DNA from: Oscillatoria sp. SIO1A7 | GTDB lineage: Bacteria; Cyanobacteriota; Cyanobacteriia; Cyanobacteriales; Laspinemataceae | Assembly: GCA_010672965.1 (NCBI GenBank) | Contig: JAAHFN010000009.1 | Span: 194,682 to 258,681 of the forward strand | Direction: 5' to 3' | DNA: 64,000 nucleotides | Shown: piece by piece, positions 8,636-17,609 of the stretch | Position numbering within the stretch: the first letter of the stretch is position 1 | Layout: every line of letters starts with the position of its first letter | Translations under genes and position numbers: made by a program | The notes under the pieces: model-generated | The model's input: only the letters and a program-made list of their open reading frames with translations | Databases searched by the model: none | Told to the model about the DNA's origin: nothing

Positions 8636-8860
8636 CTAAACGTCTGCTATGCCTATACGCAAGGCCCTGAGTTTTATTTTTTTCAAACTCACAGACGGTT
8701 TTAGTTGTTGCACCCCGCTTATCTTTAAGATTATAGCCCCAAGAAGAAACCCAGATTGACCTAAAAAAGATTTTGCCTCTTGCAAAAAGATGGCCTCCGC
8801 TAACGTCTCTGGACCACTTCCTATAGATTGAGGAGTATTTAGGACTGCTATATAATCCAT
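8636..8860 (-). CDS. Possible small protein, 74 residues
   Basis: Reading frame beginning MDYIAVLNTPQSIGSGPETLA with a hydrophobic middle (GFLLGAIILKI). It has no clear ribosome-binding site and no recognised family. It lies in a 1.2-kb gap between the deoxyhypusine-synthase-like gene and rplS. Listed because it is the only sizeable frame there; it may be chance. Confidence 0.2.
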   Translation of the reverse strand: MDYIAVLNTPQSIGSGPETLAEAIFLQEAKSFLGQSGFLLGAIILKISGVQQLKPSVSLKKIKLRALRIGIADV

Positions 8861-8946
8861 ATTTCGCTCTGTTACATTTCGCTGTGTTGCAAACTATAAA
8901 TAGAGTAAATGACTAAATCAAAGAGAAAAATTTACATCTAATGCTA

Positions 8947-8975
8947 TTGACTTGAAAGCGTTATAGTGCTATAGT
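8947..8975 (+). promoter_or_regulatory. Probable sigma-70-type promoter for rplS
   Basis: TTGACT at 8947-8952, 17-bp spacer, TATAGT at 8970-8975. It would give a leader of about 280 nt before the rplS start. The leader holds a hairpin GGGTC-CTAC-GACCC (9069-9082) and AGCCCGATC paired with GATCGGGCT (9095-9121). On the minus strand the first hairpin is followed by seven T, so it could also terminate leftward transcripts. Confidence 0.6.
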
Positions 8976-9262
8976 GAAGAGCGGTCTAAAATTAAAGACT
9001 CTAAAAAAACTCCAGAGTTAGCCCGATCGCAGTTAAAGGCTATAATCCATAAATCTGGTAAAAAAAGGGTCCTACGACCCTAAACCTCCACACAGCCCGA
9101 TCCAAAAAGCGATCGGGCTTAATTGTCTGGTCCATTTGAAAAGTAAAATTTGTGGGAGAGCGGTAATTAGCCCGCCCTGCTCTCCTTTCATCGCCGGATT
9201 AGAACTAGCAGAGAAAAAAGCAAGGTTCCCCTCCAGGCAAAGAATTTTAGCGGGAAAGACAA

Positions 9263-9625
9263 ATGAACGCCCAAGAAATTATCCGCTCTATAGAGCAAGA
9301 ACAATATAAGTCGAGCCTCCCGGATATATATGTAGGAGACACCGTTAGAGTCGGCGTCAAAATTCAGGAAGGAGGCAAAGAACGAGTACAGCCTTATGAA
9401 GGAACTGTGATTGCCATGCGCAACGGGGGTATCAACAAGACGATTACCGTTCGCCGCATTTTCCAAGGGGTTGGTGTGGAGAGGGTATTTCTGATCCATT
9501 CCCCTCGGGTACAGAGTATTAAGGTGCTTCGGCGAGGCAAGACTCGTCGAGCTAAGCTATACTATCTCAGAAATCGCGTTGGTAAGGCTACTCGGATCGC
9601 GCAACGGTTCGATCGCTCCCTCTAA
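9263..9625 (+). CDS. rplS: 50S ribosomal protein L19
   Basis: 120 residues, full length. Recognised by [54 protein letters not shown] and [14 protein letters not shown]. It sits at the 30S-50S interface of the ribosome. A long leader with two hairpins precedes it. An inverted repeat GGGGTCC/GGACCCC (about 9633-9670) follows the stop but lacks a T-run. Confidence 0.98.
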   Translation: MNAQEIIRSIEQEQYKSSLPDIYVGDTVRVGVKIQEGGKERVQPYEGTVIAMRNGGINKTITVRRIFQGVGVERVFLIHSPRVQSIKVLRRGKTRRAKLYYLRNRVGKATRIAQRFDRSL

Positions 9626-9819
9626 TTGCTTTATGGGGGTCCAGACAGATAGCCTTCTAGTTTAGGACCCCTAAAAAAAAGAAATTTCTGGGCTGGCGAG
9701 TGGACAGTTGATGTCAGAAGGTGTTATACTCATATACATAAGCCTCGAAAAAACAATCCATACCTACAAAAACCTGGGAAAACTGGGTAAGTATAGGTGA
9801 GGAAAGTTTAAAGAGTTAT

Positions 9820-9954
9820 ATGGCCCGTAAGAAAAACCAATTTGCAGCAGATAACCTGATTGCAATAGGTTACTCAAGGGCAGGCAATACCCCGGATGCT
9901 CCAAACAGAAAGGGTACGATAACAAAAAAACTCCGATTACACTCTTTTTTATAA
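9820..9954 (+). CDS. Possible 44-residue basic peptide upstream of tRNA-Trp
   Basis: ATG at 9820, starting MARKKNQFAADNLIAIGYS and ending RKGTITKKLRLHSFL. GAGGAA lies 14 bases upstream, a little far for a ribosome-binding site. The C-terminal codons overlap the 20-bp palindrome in front of the tRNA-Trp promoter. Highly basic, no recognised family. The rest of the 9626-10007 gap shows no other frame. Confidence 0.35.
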   Translation: MARKKNQFAADNLIAIGYSRAGNTPDAPNRKGTITKKLRLHSFL

Positions 9955-9968
9955 AAAAGAGCTATAAT
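9942..9968 (+). promoter_or_regulatory. tRNA-Trp promoter region with a 20-bp perfect palindrome
   Basis: CTCTTTTTTA at 9942-9951 is followed directly by its exact complement at 9952-9961, then TATAAT at 9963-9968, about 40 bases before the mature tRNA. The palindrome covers the place where a -35 element would be, so it could be a regulator site or the terminator of the short upstream frame. Confidence 0.55.
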
Positions 9969-10007
9969 ATAAGGAGAAAAAGGAATCTTGCGAAAGATTC
10001 AGAGCAT

Positions 10008-10080
10008 GCGCTCTTAGTTCAGTTGGTAGAACGCAGGTCTCCAAAACCTGATGTCGGGGGTTCAAGTCCTCCAGGGCGCG
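10008..10080 (+). tRNA. trnW: tRNA-Trp (anticodon CCA)
   Basis: 73 nt, complete cloverleaf. Acceptor stem GCGCTCT/AGGGCGC (one G-T pair), D-arm with AGTTGGTAGAAC, anticodon stem CAGGT/ACCTG with loop CTCCAAA giving anticodon CCA, T-loop GGTTCAAGTCC. The discriminator is G; CCA is not encoded. It is followed by secE and nusG, the usual bacterial order. Confidence 0.97.
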
Positions 10081-10198
10081 CTGACCCATCCCCACAAATG
10101 CTCTACCCGAAAGTATGTCGGCCGTTGGAATTGGTTCTTATCCAAAACCAGCGACAGAAACAAAAACTTTCGGGTAGAGTTCTTATCTGGGAGGTCAG
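10081..10198 (+). ncRNA. Long hairpin between tRNA-Trp and secE
   Basis: CTGACC 10081-10086 pairs with GGTCAG 10193-10198. CTCTACCCGAAAGT 10101-10114 pairs perfectly with 10166-10179. Inner TGTCG/CGACA and TTGG/CCAA continue the stem. It starts directly after the last tRNA base, so it may be the processing spacer, an attenuator or a leader of secE-nusG. No T-run is present. Confidence 0.5.
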
Positions 10199-10359
10199 GC
10201 GATCGATAGTCATGCTTAATCTATTAGCAAATAGTAGCTAGTTATAATAAGCATGATAAGATTTGAGATGAAGAGTTGGCGATTCTTAACTCCTGACAAG
10301 AAGATTTCACCGCTGACTCGTGACTTGTGAAAATTTGATTTGGGGGAGATGGAGGAATT

Positions 10360-10584
10360 GTGGCCAAAAAAAAAGAAGCACAAGTAGAAGAGACGGCAAC
10401 TGGATTTAACCCGGCCAGCTTTCTGGAGGAAACAAAACAAGAACTGGCCAAGGTGGTTTGGCCTTCAAGACAGCAGGCGATCGGCGAGTCTCTTGCCGTT
10501 CTGTTGATGGTTATTTTAGTTGCAAGTCTAATTTACTTCATAGATAACCTCTTTAGTTGGGCAGCTACAAAGGTGTTCGGATGA
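10360..10584 (+). CDS. secE: Preprotein translocase subunit SecE
   Basis: 74 residues: short cytoplasmic N-terminus, the conserved amphipathic segment FLEETKQELAKVVWPSRQQ, and one transmembrane helix (LAVLLMVILVASLIYFIDNLF). It clamps SecY in the protein-conducting channel of the plasma or thylakoid membrane. The GTG start at 10360 has GGAGG six bases upstream. Its TGA overlaps the nusG ATG (ATGA), so the two are translationally coupled. Confidence 0.95.
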   Translation: MAKKKEAQVEETATGFNPASFLEETKQELAKVVWPSRQQAIGESLAVLLMVILVASLIYFIDNLFSWAATKVFG

Positions 10585-11219
10585 GTTTTGCATCGGACCA
10601 ATACAGCGATTTATCTCAACAGGACGAAACGGAAAATCTACTCGGGCCAGTGGAAACAGAGGCTAAGTGGTACGCCGTGCAGGTGGCCTCTGGTTGCGAA
10701 AAACGAGTGAAAACCAACCTGGAGCAGCGAATCGGCACCCTGGATGTGACAGACCGGATTTTCCAGATCGAGATTCCTCAGGTTGCCGCAGTTAAAATTC
10801 GCAAGGATGGTAAGCGGATGCCTACGGAAGAAAAAGTATTTCCGGGCTATGTGCTTATTCAGATGGTGATGGACGATGAAAGCTGGCAAGTCGTCAAAAA
10901 CACCCCCCATGTGATTAACTTTGTTGGGGCAGAACAAAAACGCCGCTACGGAAAGGGACGCGGTCATGTTAAACCCGTGCCCCTAAGTCACCAGGAAGTC
11001 GAGCGCATCTTTAAGAAACAGGAAGAGGCCGAACCACTGGTCAAAGCGTCCTTGTCGCCGGGAGAAAAAATTGAAGTTGTTTCTGGCCCATTCAACGGCT
11101 TTGACGGCGAAGTGATTGAAGTCAGCCCGGAACGGAGCAAGTTAAAGGCTCTACTCTCGATATTTGGACGGGATACGCCAGTGGAACTGGAATTCGAGCA
11201 AGTTGAAAAGGTTGGCTAG
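10581..11219 (+). CDS. nusG: Transcription termination/antitermination protein NusG
   Basis: 212 residues from the ATG at 10581, which overlaps the secE stop by 4 bp. NGN domain: WYAVQVASGCEKRVKTNLEQR and FPGYVLIQMVMDDESW. KOW domain: SLSPGEKIEVVSGPFNGFDGEVIE. It binds RNA polymerase to limit pausing and couples transcription with translation. A start 24 bases upstream is in frame but would lie inside secE. Next in line is rplK, after a 493-bp gap. Confidence 0.96.
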   Translation: MSFASDQYSDLSQQDETENLLGPVETEAKWYAVQVASGCEKRVKTNLEQRIGTLDVTDRIFQIEIPQVAAVKIRKDGKRMPTEEKVFPGYVLIQMVMDDESWQVVKNTPHVINFVGAEQKRRYGKGRGHVKPVPLSHQEVERIFKKQEEAEPLVKASLSPGEKIEVVSGPFNGFDGEVIEVSPERSKLKALLSIFGRDTPVELEFEQVEKVG

Positions 11220-11712
11220 TTGGTGCCGATCGCCCCTTCCTTGCCAGATGATTTCGCCCGCGCCGGAGCTAAAAGCAAGCAAAATAGGGCATGGGGCAGC
11301 TAAATCATCTGGCAATCCCCGATTTAAAAAGATGGCAATATTGTCTCCAAGCAAGAAAATAAGGGTATGGTTGGAGAAGAATCTGGAAATTCTCGCCCTG
11401 GCGGAGGCTTTTGTGGCCGAAACCAAACTGTGAGATAATTTACTAAGCCTTGTAGGGAAGCGAGTGGGAGCTGATTTTAGCGAAACGGAATGTCCCCGAT
11501 CGTGAAAAGGCTAAAACGGGAAATTTTTACGAGTCAGGACTTACGCATTACCTCTATATGTGTAGGGGCGATTCGCGAATAGCCCCTACATTTAGGGTTA
11601 GATTTCCAACTCTGCGTAAGTCCTACGAGTGATTTTTCCGAGTAATTATTTCCGATAAAAAGAAAAAACTCCGCCTTTTGAGATATGGAGTCTTGAGGGA
11701 AAACAGAGATAC
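11220..11712. repeat. nusG-rplK spacer: 14-bp inverted repeat and one MITE
   Basis: TTGCCAGATGATTT at 11241-11254 is exactly complementary to 11302-11315, with a 47-nt loop. At 11536-11624 lies an AGGACTTACGCA-ended MITE flanked by the 5-bp direct repeat CGAGT (11530-11534 and 11626-11630). No gene is supported in this gap. Confidence 0.8.
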
Positions 11713-12138
11713 ATGGCAAAAAAAGTTGTTGCAGCGATTAAACTGGCGATTCAGGCTGGTAAAGCGAACCCGGCACCCCCAATAGGACCGGCCTTGGGTC
11801 AGCATGGCGTGAATATTATGATGTTCTGTAAAGAATATAACGCCAGAACTGCCGACCAAGCAGGTCTAGTGGTGCCAGTGGAAATTACGGTTTTTGAGGA
11901 TCGCAGTTTTACATTTATTCTCAAAACACCCCCTGCTTCGGTGTTGATTCGCAAGGCGGCAGGCATACCGAAGGGTTCGGGAGAGCCAAACCGAAACAAG
12001 GTTGGGAGTATTACCCGGGTTCAACTGGAGGATATTGCCAAAACGAAGATGCCGGATCTCAATGCCAATGATATTGAGGCGGCAATGCGAATTGTAGAAG
12101 GGACTGCTCGGAATATGGGCGTGGCGATCGCAGATTAG
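11713..12138 (+). CDS. rplK: 50S ribosomal protein L11
   Basis: 141 residues, full length: [34 protein letters not shown] and the C-terminal rRNA-binding domain [39 protein letters not shown]. It forms the GTPase-associated region with L10/L12 and 23S rRNA. First gene of the L11-L1 pair, 88 bp ahead of rplA. Confidence 0.98.
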   Translation: MAKKVVAAIKLAIQAGKANPAPPIGPALGQHGVNIMMFCKEYNARTADQAGLVVPVEITVFEDRSFTFILKTPPASVLIRKAAGIPKGSGEPNRNKVGSITRVQLEDIAKTKMPDLNANDIEAAMRIVEGTARNMGVAIAD

Positions 12139-12226
12139 GCGATCGAGCAAAATTAAGGATGGTTGAGAAAGGCAAACCAAAAATGGGGGAGAGATGGATT
12201 CTCGCTAGCAACCCCAGGAGAGACAG

Positions 12227-12943
12227 ATGGCAAGAAAAATATCTAAAAGACTGCAGGAACTGAAGAAAAAGGTCGAGGAACGGGCTTACGAACCGACAGA
12301 GGCCCTTAAGCTGCTCAAGGAAACCGCCACAGCGAAGTTCCCGGAATCAGCAGAGGCTCATATCCGTTTGGGAATCGATCCGAAATATACCGACCAACAG
12401 TTGCGGACAACTGTATCGCTGCCAAAAGGTACGGGGCAAACAGTGCGAGTGGCTGTCATAGCCCAAGGGGAAAAGGTACAAGAAGCTAATGCCGCAGGGG
12501 CCGATGTAGTAGGCTCGGAGGATCTGATTAACGAAATCCAGCAAGGTAATATGGATTTTGATAAGCTGATTGCTACGCCGGATATGATGCCGAAGGTAGC
12601 CAAATTAGGACGGCTACTAGGACCGCGAGGTTTGATGCCATCCCCCAAAGGCGGTACGGTAACATTTGATTTGGAACAGGCGATCGCCGAGTTCAAAGGT
12701 GGTAAACTAGAATTTCGGGCAGACCGCACCGGCATTGTCCATATTCTATTTGGCAAAGCTTCTTTCTCAGAGGAAGATTTGCTAACTAATCTGAAGGCCC
12801 TCCAAGAATGCGTCGATCGCAACCGGCCTTCTGGTGCTAAAGGTCGCTATTGGCGCAGCGTCTATATCTCTGCAACTATGGGGCCTTCAATCGAAGTTGA
12901 TATCAATGCTCTGCGGGATATGAAGGTTGCCGATGCAGCCTAA
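12227..12943 (+). CDS. rplA: 50S ribosomal protein L1
   Basis: 238 residues, full length: two-domain L1 with the signatures [14 protein letters not shown] and LLGPRGLMP, and C-terminal [20 protein letters not shown]. It builds the mobile L1 stalk that guides deacylated tRNA from the E-site. L1 commonly represses the rplKA message; no mRNA target was identified here. GGAGAGACAG precedes the ATG. Confidence 0.98.
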   Translation: MARKISKRLQELKKKVEERAYEPTEALKLLKETATAKFPESAEAHIRLGIDPKYTDQQLRTTVSLPKGTGQTVRVAVIAQGEKVQEANAAGADVVGSEDLINEIQQGNMDFDKLIATPDMMPKVAKLGRLLGPRGLMPSPKGGTVTFDLEQAIAEFKGGKLEFRADRTGIVHILFGKASFSEEDLLTNLKALQECVDRNRPSGAKGRYWRSVYISATMGPSIEVDINALRDMKVADAA

Positions 12944-12950
12944 ATAAAGG

Positions 12951-13137
12951 GAGTAGGGAGTAGGGTGTAGGGTGTAGGGTGTAGGGTGTGGAGTCTAGGG
13001 TAATTTTGAGGGTTAAATTTTGAGGGTTAAATTTTAAGCTTTGAGCTTGTGTTTAATTTAAAACTTAACACCCAAAACTTAAAACTCTTCAATTCTCAAT
13101 TACCTACACCCTAAACCCTACACCCTACTCCCTAGTT
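12951..13137. repeat. Inverted pair of GTAGGGT heptamer arrays between rplA and rplJ
   Basis: GGGAGTAGGGTGTAGGG at the left faces its complement CCTACACCC...CTACTCCCT at about 13103-13136, separated by TTTGAGGG/TTAAATTTTG-type repeats. Transcribed from rplA it would form a large stem-loop ahead of the L10 leader. Confidence 0.8.
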
Positions 13138-13159
13138 TTTAGCCTAAACCAATTAAATA

Positions 13160-13215
13160 AACGCAGCCAAAGACAGCAGGCGCTGATTGCTTAATATCCT
13201 GCCGAGGTTGTCCCC
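13160..13215 (+). promoter_or_regulatory. Ribosomal protein L10 leader
   Basis: The element reads AGCCAAAGACAGCAGG, then GCTTAATATCCTGCCGAGG, with AGCAGG pairing to CCTGC. This arrangement matches the widespread L10 leader, bound by the L10(L12)4 complex to repress rplJL. It lies about 180 nt before rplJ; GCTGACC heptamers now separate it from the downstream terminator. Confidence 0.7.
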
Positions 13216-13351
13216 CAATGTCAGAAAAAGCCAATATGTTGCAAAAAAGCTCTCAGCAATAAGCTTTTCTTTCTTAGCTGACCGCTGACCGCTGACCGCT
13301 GACTGCTTCGTAAGGGCTTTATTCAAATTGACATTAGGAGGGGCGCGACCC

Positions 13352-13376
13352 CGGCTTTCGCCGGGGTTTTTGGTTT
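13352..13376 (+). terminator. Intrinsic terminator/attenuator before rplJ
   Basis: Stem CCCCGGC with loop TTTC and GCCGGGG, followed directly by TTTTT, ending about 20 bases before the rplJ start. With the L10 leader upstream it is a natural attenuation switch; read-through would be needed for rplJL expression from upstream promoters. Confidence 0.8.
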
Positions 13377-13396
13377 TTAAAAGGAGGTGAAAAGGT

Positions 13397-13939
13397 GTGC
13401 CAAGGACATTAGAAGACAAAGAGGCTATTGTAGCCGACCTAAAACAGAATCTCAGCGAGTCGCAGATGACCTTTGTTATTGACTTCAAAGGGCTATCTGT
13501 GGCTGAGATTACCGATTTGCGCAACCGACTGCGAGAATCAAATGCCATTTGTAAGGTCACCAAAAACACCCTTATGAAACGGGCTGTTGAGGGTGACGAA
13601 AACTGGCAAGCAATGGGAGAGTTGCTTAAAGACTCTTCAGCATTTATCTTCCTCAAAGACGATATCGGCGGTGGAATCAAGGCTTATCAAGAATTCCAAA
13701 AAGCCACCAAAAAAACCGAACTTCGCGGTGGCTTATTGGAAGGTAAGCTACTGACGGAAGCCGATGTCAAGGCTATTGGAGAGCTGCCATCGAAGGAACA
13801 ACTCATGGGTCAAATTGCTGGTGCGATTAATTCGCTGGCGACGAAGATTGCCCTGGGTATCAAAGAAGTTCCCTCGTCTATTGCTCGCGGTCTGAAGGCT
13901 CATGCAGAACCGGAGAGCAAGGAAGAAAGCGAGGCTTAG
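13397..13939 (+). CDS. rplJ: 50S ribosomal protein L10
   Basis: 180 residues: [51 protein letters not shown]. The C-terminal helices bind L7/L12 dimers. The GTG start at 13397 is fixed by AAGGAGGTGA (13381-13390). It is preceded by the L10 leader and an intrinsic terminator, pointing to autogenous control. Confidence 0.97.
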   Translation: MPRTLEDKEAIVADLKQNLSESQMTFVIDFKGLSVAEITDLRNRLRESNAICKVTKNTLMKRAVEGDENWQAMGELLKDSSAFIFLKDDIGGGIKAYQEFQKATKKTELRGGLLEGKLLTEADVKAIGELPSKEQLMGQIAGAINSLATKIALGIKEVPSSIARGLKAHAEPESKEESEA

Positions 13940-14056
13940 ATTGCCAAAGCTGGAGCAACTCGCACTTAGATCGGCGAATTGCATATAGGCGACTTATAGA
14001 CCAAAGCCCGATATTGGGCAAAATCATTCACTTGAGAATTTTGATAGGAGTTAGAT

Positions 14057-14449
14057 ATGTCTGCTGCAACTGACGAAATTTTGGAAAAACTAAAAGTCCT
14101 CAGCCTGCTAGAAGCATCTGAGTTGGTCACGCAAATTGAAGAAACTTTCGGCGTTAGCGCCGCAGCACCTGTGGGTGGCATGGTGATAGCTGGACCAGCA
14201 GCGGCTGGCCCTGCTGCCGAAGAAGTAGAAGAGAAAACGGAGTTTGACGTGATTCTCGACGAAGTACCCTCCGATAAGAAGATTCCGATTCTGAAGGTGG
14301 TGCGGACAATGACTGGCCTCGGTCTGAAGGAAGCGAAAGATCTGGTGGAATCGGCACCCAAGGCAATTAAAGAAGCTGTTGCAAAAGATGCTGCAGAGGA
14401 AGCCAAGAAGCTGCTAGAAGATGCTGGAGCGAAGGTGAGTATTAAGTAA
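14057..14449 (+). CDS. rplL: 50S ribosomal protein L7/L12
   Basis: 130 residues: N-terminal dimerisation domain [27 protein letters not shown], Ala/Pro-rich hinge, C-terminal factor-binding domain [38 protein letters not shown]. It recruits translational GTPases. TAGGAG precedes the ATG. An inverted pair of GGGCATT and AGTGAAA repeat runs follows (14455-14590) and separates it from the convergent dacB gene. Confidence 0.98.
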   Translation: MSAATDEILEKLKVLSLLEASELVTQIEETFGVSAAAPVGGMVIAGPAAAGPAAEEVEEKTEFDVILDEVPSDKKIPILKVVRTMTGLGLKEAKDLVESAPKAIKEAVAKDAAEEAKKLLEDAGAKVSIK

Positions 14450-14454
14450 TTGAC

Positions 14455-14590
14455 ATTGGGAATTGGGCATGGGGCATTGGGCATGGCGCATTGGGAGTGA
14501 AAAGTGAAAAGTGAAGAGTGAAAAGTTAAGAAAGCCAATCACTATTCACTATTCACTTTCCCAATGCCCAATGCCCCATGCCCCATGCCC
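14455..14590. repeat. Inverted GGGCATT / AGTGAAA repeat block
   Basis: TTGGGCATGGGGCATT and AGTGAAAAGTGAA on the left are answered by TTCACTATTCACTTT and CCCAATGCCC on the right, forming a potential long stem between the convergent genes rplL and dacB. Confidence 0.75.
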
Positions 14591-15988
14591 TTAATTCGAT
14601 TCCTTTTTGACAATTTCATTGCCAGAGGTTCTGCCTTTTTGCCAAGAGGTAGGTTTTAATTTGGCCGGTGGGGTGCTGACGGTTCCCCACTGGCTTAATA
14701 GTCTGGTTACAAGGGCATCTTGTTCGTCGCGAAATTGAGTAGCTCCTCTGCCTGAGTTGATAATGGCAAGGCAGACTTGGCCGTGTTTCTGATTGGGTAT
14801 TACTCCGGCTAATGAGCTAACATTATTTAGGGTTCCGGTTTTGATAACCGATAATTTAAGGGCTTGACGATTTTTTAAGACTCCTAAGTCTTGGCCGACA
14901 ATAGCAACTACGTCAGCAAGGGTCATATTATAAGGAGTAACGACGCGATCGAGGGCAAGAAACATCCCGCAAGCAGCGCGGGGAGAGATGCGATTTGCTT
15001 CGCCCAAGCCAGAACCGTTGATTAGTTGAATTTCCGATCGCGGAATGCCTGCTGCGTCTGCTGCTATTTGGGCGACGGCATTGGCACCGCCTACAGAATC
15101 GGCGAGCATCTGAGCCATGTAGTTGTTGCTATACATGTTCATCAATTTGACGAGTTCGCCGAGGGGTTTGGAATTATGGCGCACCAGAGGTTGCAGGGCG
15201 ACTGGAGCTGAGGGTATGACTTTTACTCCATTGTCAAATATCACCTGGGGTCGAGGGGTATCGGGGGGCAAGGTTTGATATTGGGTTTCTGCTTCGACTG
15301 GCCAAATGCGACTATTCATCCCCTGCTGGAGTAGAGTCCCGGATGCGAGGGGGTCGAATTCAAAGTTCATATAAAATTTGCCAACTATAACGAGATTGCC
15401 AGCGACTCGTTTGATGCCCAGTTGGTTTAAAGTGTTGCCCAAGGCGATCGCTTCTTCCCAGACAAATAGCGGGTCTTCTCCTCCTTGGACGATTAAGTCT
15501 CCTTTTAATACGCCATTTTCAATTAGTCCTGTTATCCCAATGTTAGTTACAAATTGGTGGGTGGGACTAAAGGTTTTTAGGGCTGCCAATGTCGTAGCAA
15601 CTTTAGTCACGGAAGCGGCGGGTAAAGGAACTGTACCTTGATGATTGGCCAAAAGACGATCGGGGGATTGAATCCAGACTCCTTGCCTGTTTTGGGCAAA
15701 TCCTCTAACTGCGATATTTTTGATGTAGTCCTGAATTTGGCTATTAGTCTTTGGCTCTGGATTGCCTGGAGGTGCAGTCAAGGGCTGAGAAGGTTTGCTC
15801 GGGGTGGGGGCGGGGGCGTTTTCGACTGAGAAATCGACCTCAGAACGCTGGTTTTGCGCTGACGATTCGGAAGTATTGCGATCGGTCGTATCGCTTCTAT
15901 TTGCTAAAGGATCGTTAGGAGAACATCCCCCGACCAGTGCTAGCAGGGTCAAGGATAGCAGAGCAGTTAATAATTGTTTTTTTGGCAT
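14591..15988 (-). CDS. dacB: D-alanyl-D-alanine carboxypeptidase, S13/PBP4 type, lipoprotein
   Basis: 465 residues. A lipobox (LALVGGC, C22) suggests membrane anchoring after signal peptidase II. A Ser/Thr/Pro-rich linker runs to about residue 80. The catalytic domain carries the three penicillin-binding motifs: S126-V-T-K129, S287-N-N289 and K383-T-G385. It removes or hydrolyses D-Ala cross-links in periplasmic peptidoglycan. The spacing fits peptidase family S13, though the insert between SxxK and SxN is shorter than in E. coli DacB. It appears monocistronic. Confidence 0.88.
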   Translation of the reverse strand: MPKKQLLTALLSLTLLALVGGCSPNDPLANRSDTTDRNTSESSAQNQRSEVDFSVENAPAPTPSKPSQPLTAPPGNPEPKTNSQIQDYIKNIAVRGFAQNRQGVWIQSPDRLLANHQGTVPLPAASVTKVATTLAALKTFSPTHQFVTNIGITGLIENGVLKGDLIVQGGEDPLFVWEEAIALGNTLNQLGIKRVAGNLVIVGKFYMNFEFDPLASGTLLQQGMNSRIWPVEAETQYQTLPPDTPRPQVIFDNGVKVIPSAPVALQPLVRHNSKPLGELVKLMNMYSNNYMAQMLADSVGGANAVAQIAADAAGIPRSEIQLINGSGLGEANRISPRAACGMFLALDRVVTPYNMTLADVVAIVGQDLGVLKNRQALKLSVIKTGTLNNVSSLAGVIPNQKHGQVCLAIINSGRGATQFRDEQDALVTRLLSQWGTVSTPPAKLKPTSWQKGRTSGNEIVKKESN

Positions 15989-16165
15989 AAAATTAGAGCT
16001 TTTATGGGTTTCATGTTTTAAACTCTAGAATAATTATCATGGACTTGGATGGGAGCGATATGGTTCTTTGGCGATCGCCTTAACCCTGCGAGCCATAACA
16101 CTAGCCAAAACAACTCAAAACTCAAACCTCTCAAGCTAAGAACTCTCAAGCTAAGAATTCAAAAC

Positions 16166-16672
16166 TTAAAACTTAACCCGACGGGGATGTTGCAACTCTT
16201 CGAGGGTAATGGGGGTTCTTCTGAGGGTATCCAAAGGAAACAAAACCTCGCAGCTTTTAAGTTTTAGCTCTAAAGCGCTGCCAGTTTCGATCGCTTCTGC
16301 GAAGCTGGCATTTTGATAGTCATTTTCTTCAAACGCGCGAATTTGCTCCTCGGTCAGTCCTGCTAGCTCGGCCAGTTCTTTTTGACTTAGATTAGCCGCC
16401 AGCCTCGCTTTAATTAGCAGCCGAGGAAAGTTGACCAAGCGATCGCAGCTCAGCTCGATTGGGGTTCGCTCGTCGCGATTCACCAGCATTTCATATTCGG
16501 CAATTTCCTCTAGCAACCCATCTAGATGCACTTGCAACGAATCTCTATTTAGCTGCCAGCCAACCGGATCGGATCGCTTTGTCGCTTTATCTTCATCAAC
16601 GCGGGCGATCGCTTCACTAAACTTTTTTACCCACTCTTTGCTAATTTCATACTGGCGATCGTTCTTAATCAT
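16166..16672 (-). CDS. XRE-family helix-turn-helix protein
   Basis: 168 residues. The C-terminal half has a Cro/CI-type HTH: LLIKARLAANLSQKELAELAGLTEEQIRAFEENDY. The N-terminal half is helical and charged. This resembles antitoxin-type regulators (HigA/MqsA-like, with the DNA-binding domain at the C-terminus), but no toxin gene is adjacent. GGAAATTCG precedes the ATG. It lies 32 bp downstream of the EF-hand gene in the same direction and may be co-transcribed with it. Confidence 0.75.
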   Translation of the reverse strand: MIKNDRQYEISKEWVKKFSEAIARVDEDKATKRSDPVGWQLNRDSLQVHLDGLLEEIAEYEMLVNRDERTPIELSCDRLVNFPRLLIKARLAANLSQKELAELAGLTEEQIRAFEENDYQNASFAEAIETGSALELKLKSCEVLFPLDTLRRTPITLEELQHPRRVKF

Positions 16673-16704
16673 CGAATTTCCAACTCATTAAATCAATGGC
16701 TATA

Positions 16705-17262
16705 CTATTGATATGAGCCGTAAAGCCAGTTACCCGGGGCATTAGGATCGTCACTCGTATGAAATTCCTTGCTTCGCTCTATATATTCCTCAAGGGATAG
16801 AACATCGTCTCCATCTTCATCTAAACGCACGAAAGCCTCTTCAGCAACCTTTTCGCCAAGGCCAAGTGCTGTGAAATATTGTTTGTATTCAGCCAAACTA
16901 ATTTGGCCATTTCCATCAGCATCCAAACAAGTAAATATTGCGGTTACTTTGGCAGCATGACTTTCTTGAAGATTCGCTGAATTGGCAAAATTTTCAATCG
17001 ATTTATTGGCAACAGTCAAATACTCCTCTAGTTCCACTTTTCCATCACCATTTATATCTGCTGGCAGCCAGAAATCATTCCAAATAGCTACATATTTAAT
17101 CATAATGTTATCAAATTCTGACGTTCCCGTTTTTATGCCCCGCAGCGCAGAAATGTTCTGAGCGCATAGTTCTAGATCTGCTTGCTCTACACAACCATTC
17201 TTATTGACATCGTAAACCTGAAAGTTTTTGGTGTGTTTTTTTCTCAAAAGCTCGCTCAACAT
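16705..17262 (-). CDS. Calcium-binding protein with four EF-hands
   Basis: 185 residues. Four canonical loops: D18-VNKNGCVEQAD, D69-INGDGKVELEE, D114-ADGNGQISLAE, D148-EDGDDVLSLEE. The second and third are complete. The first ends in Asp instead of Glu at position 12. The fourth has Asp at position 6 where Gly is usual. The layout resembles calerythrin and sarcoplasmic calcium-binding proteins. No signal peptide, so a cytosolic calcium buffer or sensor is likely. A short spacer separates it from the XRE gene. Confidence 0.88.
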   Translation of the reverse strand: MLSELLRKKHTKNFQVYDVNKNGCVEQADLELCAQNISALRGIKTGTSEFDNIMIKYVAIWNDFWLPADINGDGKVELEEYLTVANKSIENFANSANLQESHAAKVTAIFTCLDADGNGQISLAEYKQYFTALGLGEKVAEEAFVRLDEDGDDVLSLEEYIERSKEFHTSDDPNAPGNWLYGSYQ

Positions 17263-17609
17263 CTTGACAATCCTAATGTTTTGAGGTCATTAACTCGGTT
17301 CTGAGCTAGGGTGTTTGTGATGAGGCTCCCTCACCGTTTGGTAACAACCGGGTATCGTTCCAGCTTGAAACCCGAAACCTCCTAACCGTAGGAAGGACTT
17401 TCCGGCTCCCGAAGCGCGATTCTTAGGGGCGGAGCGCTTCGCGAACGGGAAAATAGCTTTGATACCCGAACTTTCCACCCCCCCCCACGGTCAACATCCT
17501 AGTTCTGAGTCCAGATTATATCACCAGGAGGATTATTAGTTTTTCCTTATCCCGGGTCCCCTTGTCTAGGGTGTGGGGTGTGGGGTGTGGGGTGTAGGGA
17601 AACTTCATT

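Noticed and set aside
9633-9670. rplS terminator
   Set aside because: A GGGGTCC/GGACCCC stem exists, but it is followed by A-rich rather than T-rich sequence.
11164-11433. Plus-strand frame of 89 codons after nusG
   Set aside because: Starts out of frame inside nusG and continues through a spacer with an inverted repeat; no family.
12358-12822. Minus-strand frame of 154 codons inside rplA
   Set aside because: Antisense shadow of a certain ribosomal protein gene.
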